Part shown: piece after piece, positions 34,326-44,274 of the stretch
Layout of the letters: each line of letters begins with the position of its first letter
How positions within the stretch are numbered: the first letter of the stretch is position 1
Assembly (NCBI RefSeq): GCF_002994745.2
Contig: NC_037093.1
Coordinates: forward strand, 47,844,384 to 47,908,383
Source: Rosa chinensis
Lineage: Eukaryota; Streptophyta; Magnoliopsida; Rosales; Rosaceae
DNA: 64,000 nt
Reading direction: 5' to 3'
The notes under the pieces: model-generated
Told to the model about the DNA's origin: nothing
The model's database searches: none
The model's input: only the letters and a program-made list of their open reading frames with translations
Position numbers and translations under genes: made by a program

Positions 34326-35327
34326 GTATGTTTATCAGATTTAAAGCAAACAATCAGATTTTAGGATGAGACCTAGCAGTACTCTGCTAGGGTTGAGCGG
34401 CCGCCACCGTTGGGCGAGGTTTTGCAACACCTTCCCCCTTGTTCAATAGGGATCTATTCCTTCACCTTCTGTGGTGTCGGCTCTTTGGAGTGGGGACTCT
34501 CTTCTCCCCTCCTTCTCATTTTATCTAATGTCGCTCCCGTGCGTTGAGGTGGAGGCAGCGTGCGCTTTGCCGACTCGATCGGTGTTGAGGATGATAGCCT
34601 ATCTATCATCGCAGATGGCGGCTCACGACGTGGTTCGTCGAGGCCTCAGCGGGCGCGTCTCAAATTTGGTGAGGTGGGTCGGGTTGGTTTGTGCTTGGAT
34701 GTTCAGGGCATGCCCAGTCTGGATCAATCAAGCAGTGTTCTCACCTAATCGGTACATGGTGAGGCTGATCCCGTTCAGCATGATAGGTTGGAACGATGGT
34801 TGCGTCTTCTTCGATGAGGATTGGAAGGGTTGCATTCGGGCCGACTCTGGCAGGATTTGCAGATCGAATGGACGTTGAAGGGCTTCCCAAGTATGTTGCG
34901 CAGCTACCTTCTCCAGAATGCTCTCTTCCATCAAGCTTTGGTGGAGCCCCTGGTGGATTCCGACGGGGTTAATGGCGCAACGGCTTGGATCAATAGTGTT
35001 TGGGTTCGGAGGCATTCAGGTGCCTAGAGATGAGCTAATGCTGGGGTGCCCATGAGCTTGGGTGCCCTAATCAGATTCAAATGGGCTTGGGCTTTTGTCA
35101 AGGCTGCTTTGGCAGACTTGACTTTGGTCTTATGCGTCTTTGTCAAGGCTGCTTTCATTCTAGATGCGTCTGTGCATCTTATTATCCTTTATTGTTTTTT
35201 CTTTATTATAGATGCTTTGGTGCATGTCGTTATGCTTTATTGTTTTCTTTCGATGCTTTTGCATTGCTCCATGTAACCCTCTGTTATCACTTAATATAGT
35301 TTGTCGTCTTGCCTTTCAAAAAAAAAA
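34326..35327 (+). mobile_element. LINE-like retroposon with 11-bp target duplication
   Basis: Ends in CTTTC plus A10 (35318-35327) and is flanked by the perfect duplication CAAGGTTTTTG (34315-34325 and 35328-35338), the signature of target-primed reverse transcription. The 5' half is GC-rich, with broken frames (34471-34878; 34560-34748, containing DDSLSIIADGGSRRGSSRPQ) that look like LINE ORF1 leader. There is no RT. The last 60 bases (ACTTAATATAGTTTGTCGTC) resemble the 3' end of the LINE at 52861-53414. Probably an internally deleted, trans-mobilised LINE. Confidence 0.8.
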
Positions 35328-35338
35328 CAAGGTTTTTG

Positions 35339-36018
35339 TTACTGTAGCTTAGGAACAGTACTCCTTTAATAACAGTGTGCTTCCCCTTTTGCCCCCGCTG
35401 CATGACCCTGATATTACTCTATTGCCCCTGCCACCTGTTGATCTGCTAAGCTGACAGATAGTGAGAATTGTTGCATGTCCTTCTTTCTGGACGCAAGTGA
35501 GAAACTGCCTCGCACAAAGAAAGAGGAAGAGAGGTGGAGATAATTGGTTCTGGTGAAGAATCATAACAAAACGAAAGGGAACAGGTTCTACTTTCCGACC
35601 CATCTATCCCAACAGAAACATACAACATATTTCTGGGAGGCTTCCGTCGATTATGACTTTCAATTTCTATTTCTGTCTCTAGAGTTTTTTTTTTTTTTTT
35701 GGCAAATCTTGATCTACAAAGTCTGAGGTACATAGTTTCTTTTTGTTGAGCTTTTGTGTTTGTGATTATCACTTAATATCAATTTCAATTGTAACTGGTT
35801 CGCTATTGCATTCTAAAGGTATTCCCGATCTTAAAGTTTGGATCTTTTAAGTGCATGGTTTCTGGAATTTATGGGGTTTTCAGGTTTTAAAGTGAAATGG
35901 GCGGAATGGGTAGGAAAGTTTGGAAATTTTGGGTGTTAATTTCCTTTTGCTTTCTAGGTTTTTTAAGTTTCTAATGGAAAAGGGTGGCCTAACCTCTGCA
36001 GGCAGTCCCAGCATTGCC
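35339..36018. other. Intergenic, possible 5'-UTR-like sequence
   Basis: Mixed composition with pyrimidine-rich tracts and a T16 run near 35685. No coding exon is recognised. Confidence 0.35.
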
Positions 36019-36490
36019 TCACCAAGCCCACATCTTGTGGTAGTTAGGCCCAAAATCTAGGCTTCGTCCTAACATAAAGAGGTCAAAACTCTTTTTTTTT
36101 AGATGTTAGAAATACAAATGATATATGAAGTTTACTACAATCTAAAACTCAATGTTTATTACATTGAAAAATTAATTCTATTTTTTCAAGTATATCCTTC
36201 TAATAAATGTCCTGCATTTTCTTCTTTCTTTCGTTTAAGATGTTTAAAATATTTTTGTATATTTTTTGAATAAATTTCATATCGATATATCTCTATCATT
36301 ACACTCAAGCCAGATTGGGTCATTACATATCCTTCCTCTATCGATATTTTTTTTCTTATTATTTATGTTTTTATTTTGTTAAAATTTAACTAAAATAAAA
36401 ACTTAATTAATAGGAAAAAAGATATCACTTTAATCACTCAACTATGACTCCGCCGACATTTTAGTCACTTAATTTTGAAAAATGTCACTT
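36019..36490. repeat. 470-bp direct duplication, copy 2
   Basis: Partner of 33740-34210, ending abruptly at 36490 where a copia LTR begins. Copy 1 continues with AACTTTAACTC, which shows the copia element inserted inside this repeat. Confidence 0.85.
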
Positions 36491-36728
36491 TGTTTTAGGA
36501 AAACTAAAATTGGGATGCAGAGAGAACAACAAAGAGAATGGGTTGTACTTTTATTGATAATAGGAACCTCTTTATATAGAGGATTAAAAGCATAGAATCA
36601 AAGTCTTAAAAGGAAACATAATCGTACAATAATTAGGATATCTACGAAGATATCTTTGCTAACCCTATTACAACTCAGACAAGTAACTAGAGTTTGGGTT
36701 AGATACACAATCTAGGTGTCCTTAAACA
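36491..36728 (-). repeat. Copia 3' LTR
   Basis: 238 bp. A TATATAAAG-type promoter motif and an AATAAAAG polyadenylation-like signal lie about 36560-36590 on the minus strand, the usual order for a compact copia LTR. Confidence 0.75.
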
Positions 36729-37492
36729 CTCTCCCTTGCCCAAACAAGGCGCTCCTCTCGTTGCCTCATCAAAAACCTTGTCGAGTAACAAAAACTCAGT
36801 GGGACAAAAATAACCTCGGTTGAAAGAGAAAAAGAGTACAATCCACCATTCACGTTTCAAGACCATACATGTAGATATCTGATGTCTGCATCTCCCCCTG
36901 ATGACCACGATCATGGGAGTTTAGATAACTTCCGTAAACTATGCTACCAACATGTTTCTTAAAAGTGGAATTGGGCAATGACTTAATGAAAAATCAGCCA
37001 CACTGTCCTCAAATTGAACCTAGTTCACTCTGATCTTGTGGAGAGTTTGTTATTGTTGATTATGCTTGGTGTTGTCATCTTTGATGTAGCCTTGCTTCAT
37101 TCGTCCAAAGCCATCAACATTATCCTCATAAATGCTCGTAGACTCATCTTGTGATAGACTTCAAACCACAATTGCTTCGAATATGCATAATTATGGATTC
37201 AATCCACATACATTCATGAATCGCTTTGTTTAATAATCTTTGCATGGTTCGAAGAAGTAGCGACAATGGTCTGTTTTGTAGACCACCAAGATATCGCGGT
37301 TTTACCCATGGTGAATACATAACAAGTTTGGGAATAACTTTTGTGTGGGTCAGAGAGGTACTCAGCATCAGCAAAACTTTATAAAACACTAATGTCGTTT
37401 TGGGAGCCTGCGTTCCTGGTGTGTGACGAGTCTGAAGCCATCATCTCTCTATAAGGATAGAACAAGCCCATATCAGTCGTACATCTTGTTAA
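36491..37492 (-). mobile_element. Ty1/copia 3' end (minus strand), truncated
   Basis: From 37460 down, the minus strand encodes a decayed copia RNase H C-terminus. In mixed frames one reads SLTHTKVIPKLVMYSPWVK, QTIVATSSNHAK-like and SLPNSTFKKHVGSI segments, which correspond to the end of copia Pol. Next come the purine-rich AAGGGAGAG and the 3' LTR 36728-36491, starting TGTTTAAGGACACC and ending CCTAAAACA (238 bp), with CACTT as the adjacent 5-mer. The upstream part is cut off at 37493 by the Tat-type LTR and is not seen elsewhere in the window. Confidence 0.82.
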
Positions 37493-37991
37493 TGTTTAAG
37501 ATTTAGCGATGGCTAAATCCTGGTTAACGCTAGTCCGATGGGCGGACCGCTACTTGTGATGTAATCAATATCTCCGCTACCTGTCAAGTAAAATACAAAG
37601 GGCATCAAAGGGAGACCGCGCTGGGTAGTCTTCTCTTCTCCAATGCCTAAGTTAGTCAATGTATTTATGTTGACAGAATAATAGTAGGTAAGTAGTAAAT
37701 GCGTAATTAATGAGGAGAAATGAAAGAACCTTTATAGGTGGGGAAAAGGCTGACCTCTTCCATGTTTTCGATGTTGGACTGATATGCTTCAGTTCCCAGC
37801 TTCTGGAACTTCTGATGCTATCTTGGCACGGCGCATCAGCGGTGATCTGGGGGTAAGCCAGGGCTCAGGCGGTAGCCTGCTTGGCTGTGTTCCCATAGGT
37901 CACTCCTTTCGTGAGAGTTGGTACCGCTAGCAGTACCATGAACATGGCTCATTATAGCTAATTATGCTTGGAAAATGCTCATGTAAGTACA
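37493..37991 (-). repeat. 3' LTR of Tat-type element
   Basis: 499 bp, homologous to 1920-2426. Plus-strand ends are TGTTTAAGA and GTAAGTACA. Confidence 0.8.
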
Positions 37992-38007
37992 AGTCCCCCA
38001 AGTCCCC
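37992..38007 (-). promoter_or_regulatory. Polypurine tract
   Basis: On the minus strand, GGGGACTTGGGGGACT immediately precedes the LTR start TGTAC. The core is the same as the PPT of the 4.7-14.7 kb element. Confidence 0.8.
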
Positions 38008-38168
38008 AGTCAAGGAGGGCAATCTTGGTTAGGGAGTTGCCTAGCGGTTTTGAAGCGTTACTTCCGCTAGACTTGCAAAAGCATAATTAGCGTCAGTGCA
38101 TTGTTAACCATGGACTTACTGAGCAAAAGCTTTATACCCTTTCGGGTGGGCCCCTGCTTGGCCCCTTA

Positions 38169-38810
38169 GGCCATCTCCAGCTGTGAGGGGCTAAAATAGC
38201 CCCCGGGCTAAATTTTAGCCCCCCATAATCACTATTCATATGAATAGTAAGGGCTATAATTTCTACCATCTCCAACCCTTAGGGCTATAATTTTAAATGC
38301 CCTATTATTTTATTGTTTTTCATTATGTATTTCTAATATATAGTATTTTATAACTATGCTACTATTTCCACTTATATAATTATTTTTTTTATCAAATATT
38401 ATTAATTTTTTAGATAAGATTTTATCGTGCCACATGTCACGTTGTAAGTAATTATTCAGATTCTTGATTAGATTTGTTTGTGTGTTTATCCCGATTACTT
38501 TTTAGCCGACCCAAAAATAAATAAATAAATAAATAAACTCAACGGTTAGACTTAGCTGACATCAGCATGCTGATGCCGACATCAGCCATGCAATTGTCAG
38601 CCATTCAAATAATCAGAATGGTTTTTTTTGTGTCCAACGTGGTCCCCACACACACAAGCCCACGGGCTAAAGAAGGGGCCATATATAACCCAGCCCATAG
38701 CCCTTTTAGCCCCCCAAACTCATTTTTGTAATAGCATGCCCCTCAATTGGAGATGGTTTTCACAATAATTTGGGCTATATCAACCCCATGGCCCTCAATT
38801 GGAGATGGCC
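38169..38810. mobile_element. Tourist-type (PIF/Harbinger) MITE
   Basis: 642 bp flanked by TTA on both sides (38166-38168, 38811-38813). Terminal inverted repeats GGCCATCTCCA...TGGAGATGGCC (11 bp exact, then imperfect). It is noncoding, and the right end carries a second internal copy of the terminus (CCCTCAATTGGAGATGG, about 38740). The homologous block at 22390 (CCCTCCAAGGAGTCCCC) lacks it, confirming the insertion. Confidence 0.93.
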
Positions 38811-39119
38811 TTAGGGAGTCCCCCACTCCTCGGCTAAGATAGACCTCTATTTAGTCAGTGTATTATTTGTTAAGGGGAGCTGCGCTGAGCAGAGGGTGTT
38901 GGGTAGCGAGGCCAATCTTTGATTCCCGAGTCCGTCGTCGACTGTTGACGTGTCCCCTTTTCCCAGAGGGACGTAGCTTGACTGTACCGCCGTGTGGCGG
39001 TCGTCATCAGAATGAGGTGTTGCCTTGGGAATCGCTGTTGGTGGAAGTCCCTCCGCTGATAGTAAGCGGCCGGAAGTGTCGCGGGGACCTACCTAGTTGC
39101 AGCTCAACAAACGGTGTTG

Positions 39120-39246
39120 CGCTCAGCTGAGACTGTTGTCTTTAAGATGAAAGGGGAAAAGTCCCGCTAATTGTGTTTGTGCTTAGCGGAGACTGTTTCG
39201 CTTGCAAGGTGAAAGGGATAAGTCCCGCTAGCGGTGTTGCACTTAG
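39120..39246. repeat. 55-60-bp tandem repeats of the Tat element, left part
   Basis: Two units of GAGACTGT...AAGTCCCGCTA..GTGTTG..CTTAGCG. The array is split by the Harbinger insertion and continues at 46529. Confidence 0.85.
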
Positions 39247-39521
39247 GCCTCGTTTGGTTCACGGAAGGGAAATCAATTCCCTTGTCTTTCCGGTGGGGAA
39301 GGGAAACTAAAGTTCCTGTCAGATTTCCTTTCCTGTGTTTGGTAAAGCAGGGAAAGCATCCAGGAAAGACCATTTGATTTCCCTTCCAGTGTTTGGTTGG
39401 TGAAGGAAAGGAAAGTAAAATTTAGCTATGTTTCAATAATACCCTTGTATTTTAAAATAAAAACAACATCATAAAAATTCAAAAGTACACCAATTTTTCA
39501 ACAAGAGAGGGAATTTGCTGC

Positions 39522-39762
39522 CATGTGAAGATCCAAAACAACAATCTGGAATGGATTTTCAGAACTGCCAAGGGTACTCAAGCAATCAAACCTCAAAGAA
39601 ACAGTACTGACTTGACATGCAGCCAAGTTTCTGGAGCAGTTTGGTGGTCATAGTCCTGTTTACATTATCATCATTTGCTACTACAACCCAGAGTCCTCTG
39701 AACTCTGAGTTGGAATCTGGTTGCTCCATATATTGCCTTGCATCATCTGCAGAAAATTTGTC
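39522..39762 (-). pseudogene. Captured fragment of a receiver-domain (ethylene receptor, ETR2/EIN4-like) gene
   Basis: Read on the minus strand, an intron-like end TTTTCTGCAG is followed by coding sequence. It reads FRGLWVVVANDDNVNRTM then TTKLLQKLGC, and after a one-base frame change VSLRFDCLSTLGSSENPFQ then IVVLDLHM. This is the first half of a response-regulator receiver domain: the acidic NDD pocket after strand 1 and the phospho-acceptor aspartate in VVLDLHM. The FDCLS...PFQIVVLDLHM wording is characteristic of subfamily-II ethylene receptors. Similarity stops at the M of DLHM. The kept splice acceptor shows capture from genomic DNA rather than mRNA. It lies between the Myb gene and the transposon terminus, on the same strand. 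Nonfunctional alone. Confidence 0.78.
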
Positions 39763-41196
39763 ACAAAAGATTCATAATTAGGTTGCCAACTTACTGAGAT
39801 GATATATTCTGTTCATACATTGTATTCTCACATCAATTCAAATTCCACAAATAAGGCACACAGAGAACAGAGTACTGGACAGATGGGGACAAACTTAACA
39901 AGTTGAAAGAAAAGGGGGGGTATTCATCAGACAAAGATGCAAGCTGAAGGGGCTAATGTTCATATTTTCAGAAACCTTTCTGAAATTTGTTGTAGAAAGA
40001 TATGATGCAATATGTTTTCCAACAGCTTCAAATGCAAAGAGCATACTGATTTATAAAATGAAATGCTTATTATACATAATAAATAAATAACGTCACCAAT
40101 ATGAGCATATCGTCAATTACTAGCTCCTATGCTTCTAAAAAACATCAATTAACTGGTAAACTGTAAATTTGAGCATCATACTTTTCACTAGATACGAAGT
40201 GCAAATGATATTTTACAAGCAAATAGGTCAGAATTGACTTGGAGATTTATAACATGTCCCTTGTCCCTGTACTTGAGATATTATCTACTCCACATGCCTT
40301 ATCAGAGTTTAGACACTTTAAGGCTTACTTGAATAAAGAAGGCAATGACAATTCTAGAGTTGACAAAGACTATATGAAAGTTATGCAGAAGTATTATTCC
40401 AAAGCAATTGAAATATTTGTACATCATTTCTGAACAGTGAAATGGGTTATAATTTGCTTCCCATTCATCAGAAATAAAAAGCTGCAACGTGACTAAAGTC
40501 TCATGAATTCAAGAGCACTGGCGAAGACTATAATTTTTCTCTGTCACAAGGGGTTGCTTATAAAACTATGGGCTTGGAATCTAGACTTTCTCAGGGAAAA
40601 AAAAAGAAAGGAAAAAGAACTCTTCAAGAACATGATTTTTCACCAAAACTGTGGGCAACAAATGCAATACAACTCAAAATCTTACAAAAGTAAACAAAAG
40701 TCAGATGAACTCATGAACATCTGTAGTACGTACCTGGACAATCTTTTTGCAAATGCTAAAGCTCAAGCCTTCTTAATTTCATTGTTGTTGTTCCTCCTAC
40801 CAGCATAATCAATGATCAACGATACTCCACTGAAGCTGAAAATGCCTCATCTCCAATGAGAAGCTTCCATTATCTTTTGCTGACATCTCCATGACATCAG
40901 TTACCAAAGTGTAGAGAACATAGCTAGTTTTTTACCATGGTGTCTACAATAATCATCTTTTCAGAAACATTAGCATCCATCACAAAATCTTGATTGAAAA
41001 CCTCATCCATATCTAGTCAATACCATAGTATAAAGTTCAAAATAGAAAATAGCCTTACATTGATAAGAAGTTCAAAATAGATCATAGTCTTTTATAAAAG
41101 TTCAAAATATCTAGATCATTACTTGAGTCATCATGCTGTCCTAGGATCAAAACAAAAGAAAACTCAAGCCAACATTAATCTCCAGCATCCATCTCT
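39763..41196. other. Noncoding part of the Harbinger element
   Basis: AT-rich, no recognisable exon. The portion next to 39762 may be the captured intron of the receptor gene. Confidence 0.45.
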
Positions 41197-42445
41197 CTAA
41201 CGGCCAAGAAGTTTATGAATCCATTGACTTTTGAGGTTGTCTGGCAAACTGAACAAGAGGTCAATTTTGGAGTCATCACCAATAATTGCAGCAGCAGCTT
41301 CTATTACATCATAGTCATTTATACCTTCAATTTTCATAAGCTCCTCCACAAGCTTACCTCTTCTTTCAGATGTTACATGCTCATTCATGAGTAATCCCTG
41401 CATTGTCTCCAAGTGTGCCTTGGTCACGTCCACAAAGGAGCGTAATGTGCTAGCCATGTCTCCCAAACATTGAGAATAAGCATCTCGTGCTCGCTTCCTA
41501 GTTCGAGCTGAAGGTGGGTTTGCAGAATTACGGGTAACAGATGAAGGAACTGTGATTTCATCCAAACCATTTTCTTCAATGTCAGCATAGTTATTCTCAT
41601 TATTGAGATCCTCATCTGCTTCGGCTGGTCCTTCAGCTCCTAATCCATTTGCACGGTCTCTGCCAAAGGCTTCTATCAAGCTATCATAATGAATGAATGG
41701 TTTCATTCTCAGTCCTTTTGCATCCTTATGAACCTGTCACATGCAATTAGATTTTAATGCAATTTGGGCTTTGATAACTACTAAAATCTGCTTGCTGTCC
41801 AAAATAGAGTAAATGTATTGTACTACTGCAGTTGAGTAAAAACCAGTAGCTAGGCATGAACATAAAGACATAATTCATATGCATAATCATATATAAGTTA
41901 AGAAATTGGGAGTATGTTCACGTAAAGTAAGTTAGGCAATTAAAACCTCAATTCTTTTACAGAACTTTCCATAGCACAGCAAGTTAGGCAATTAGTATTA
42001 GAATTAGCTTAATTGATCATGAACAATTCAATTGCAATTGATACCAATTTCAAAGAAAGAATCTGCATATAACTTCAACACAACTTACTTTAACCCAATC
42101 ATCAAACACTTGTTTTTCACACACCACCATTTTTTCTTCATGGTTCCATGAGAACCCACTTGAGTTCGAAAGCATGTCGTAGATGGCAAGTGTTTGTTTC
42201 TTCAATGTCTTCAAACGAGACTCAATGTGGGGGTTTGCCTTAAGCCCACAGTTTGGTAGCTTTTGCTCTATAATCTGTTCAAGTTTACCCAAGTACCCAG
42301 ACCTGAAGCCACTGTCAACCTTCCAATAGCCACCAACACATATCTCTGTTAGCACCTCAACTAGAGCCACATCTTCACGAGGGGTCCAGTTGTGTGATGG
42401 CTGTTCTGGTTGTTTTCTTTTACGAGTAGAATTTGCTGAACTCAT
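41197..42445 (-). CDS. Harbinger Myb/SANT-like DNA-binding protein
   Basis: Partner protein of PIF/Harbinger transposition; in this superfamily it binds the transposon ends and helps the transposase enter the nucleus. Two exons, 42445-42089 and 41733-41197, joined by a 355-bp GT-AG intron in phase 0, give an uninterrupted chain of 178 codons before the stop plus 119 from exon 1 (about 297 residues). Exon 1 holds a basic N-terminus (TRKRKQPEQ) and the plant Myb/SANT-like domain (NWTPREDVALVEVLTEIC, RLKTLKKQTLAIYDML, DDWVK). Exon 2 has an acidic linker, TRKRARDAYSQCLGDM and a C-terminal helical tail. The start ATG follows an upstream stop-free leader. I found no nonsense mutation; this is the best-preserved gene in the window. 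Confidence 0.88.
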
Positions 42446-42871
42446 CCTAAGTACATATACATATTTATCAGCAATAAATTTAAGGACAATGATCAAAGTT
42501 TCTAACTGAAATTCATTCCAACTTACGAGCAATATAAAAGAAATATGCGTTGATAACCAACCAGCAATATAACATTTCAAAGCATTAATAGCCAACCAGC
42601 AATATAACATTCCAAAGCGTTAATAGCCAACCAGCAATATAAAAGAAATATGTGTTGAGAACCAACACCAATATAACTGAAATTCATTCCAAAGTTTCTA
42701 ACCAGGAAATATGAAGTCGTACAAAACAATTTTGATTTCAATTCTACCACTGACATAAAGTTTCATACAAAACAACTAACACAACATTAGAACAAAACAA
42801 CAAAAAAAGCCAAATGAAACAGAAAAAGGACATGCAACTGATCTTCTAAAGAAAAAGACAGTTTCTCATCT

Positions 42872-44274
42872 TCAATTCCTACTTGCTCTCCATTCGTTGA
42901 ACATAGTTGTTGCTAAATCTTTCCTCCAATTATTCCATTGATCAGATGAGTCAATACTAGTGATAATATCATCTTCATCATGATTGTCATCTTCAAATTG
43001 ATTTGGCAACTGATTTTCTAATGGATCAACAGCCATTTCTCTTCTTATAAGGTTGTGAAGTAGGCAGCATGCAGTAATAATTCGACATTGTGTCTTCACA
43101 GAAAAAAAAAAAGAAGGGCTTCTTAGAATTGCCCAACGTAACTTAAGTAACCCAAAACACCTCTCTATCACATTCCTAGCAGATGAGTGCTTCATATTAA
43201 AATATTCTTCAGCAGAGGTAGGTTGGTATCCTTCTCTCCAATCGTTCAAATGATATCGCTGCCCTCTATATGGGGCAAGAAATCCTTCCCCATTTGGATA
43301 TCCAGCATCAACAAGATAATAATGTCCTATAGAATACACTAAATTATTAATGATGTTGCAAAAAGTTAAAAGAAAATAGCAAACCAAGGACTTAAGGACA
43401 ACACATAATTAATTTCACTTCATCTCACCATGAGGAACTCTCAAACCATGTCTCCGACTAATGGCATCACGAAGGACTCGCGAATCTGCAGCCGAACCCT
43501 CCCAACCCGGTAACACATAAATGAATTGCATATCTTGAGAGCATACTCCCAAGACATTTGTAGCAATTTCATTCTTCCTAGATCGATACCTAGGCTTGTC
43601 AACTTCTGGTACATGTACTCTAATGTATGTCCCATCTAATGCTCCAAGGCAATTCTAAAAGAATAAAACACTTAGAATTTTTTCTGTTTTCAGTTCAAGT
43701 TAATAAGAAAAATCATGTTTTTATGTACCTTAAAAAACTTCCACTTCTCATCAGTTGAGTTCTCAGCCACTGGTTCTGGTGTTTTCAATAACTATCCTTG
43801 TAGACATAATATTGCCTTTAAAACTGCATTGAAGTATCTGCTAATAGTTTCCCCTGAACGTAAAAACTTGTCTTGTATGACTCTGTTCTTTTTATGGTGT
43901 GCAAGTATGTTCAAGAACATAGCTACCATTTCATCAACAGAAACATTTCTTGTATCTCGCAATCTACCAGATGTGCGTATCATGGAGCACAACTTGTTAA
44001 ATGTGTACCTATCCATCCGAAGCTCATTTATACATCTTACGTCACTCACATACACAGTGCGTTGAAAATTTCCAACTCTTGAAAAAGCATCGTAGATAGA
44101 TTTTGATTTCAATTGGTACTTATGATAATGTCGTTCAGCAATGATATACATGATAACGTATATCATAACGACAAAATTAAATAAATCCTTAATATTTTCC
44201 AACATTAGTAGAATCTTTTTAGTCTTTGACAAGATTTTGCGAGCCATAGCTGCATACCAAAATTTTTTATACAA
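42872..44274 (-). pseudogene. Harbinger DDE transposase, one in-frame stop
   Basis: HARBI1/DDE_4-type transposase. Three exons, 44274-43729, 43654-43429 and 43326-42872, with 74-bp and 102-bp GT-AG introns whose phases match, giving about 407 codons. Exon 1 holds the helical N-terminal domain (RTVYVSDVRCINELRMDRYT, VDEMVAMFLNILAHHKKNRV). All three catalytic residues are present: the first aspartate in [11 protein letters not shown], the second in GSAADSRVL, and the glutamate in ARNVIERCFGLLK. A TAG at 43794-43792 (codon 161) interrupts exon 1; otherwise the chain is open. The usual start could also be the ATG 27 bases further in (MARKIL). As it stands, the product would be truncated before the catalytic core. 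Confidence 0.9.

Noticed and set aside
34471..34878. 135-codon plus-strand frame as a host gene
   Set aside because: It lies entirely within a retroposon bounded by 11-bp duplications and an A tail.
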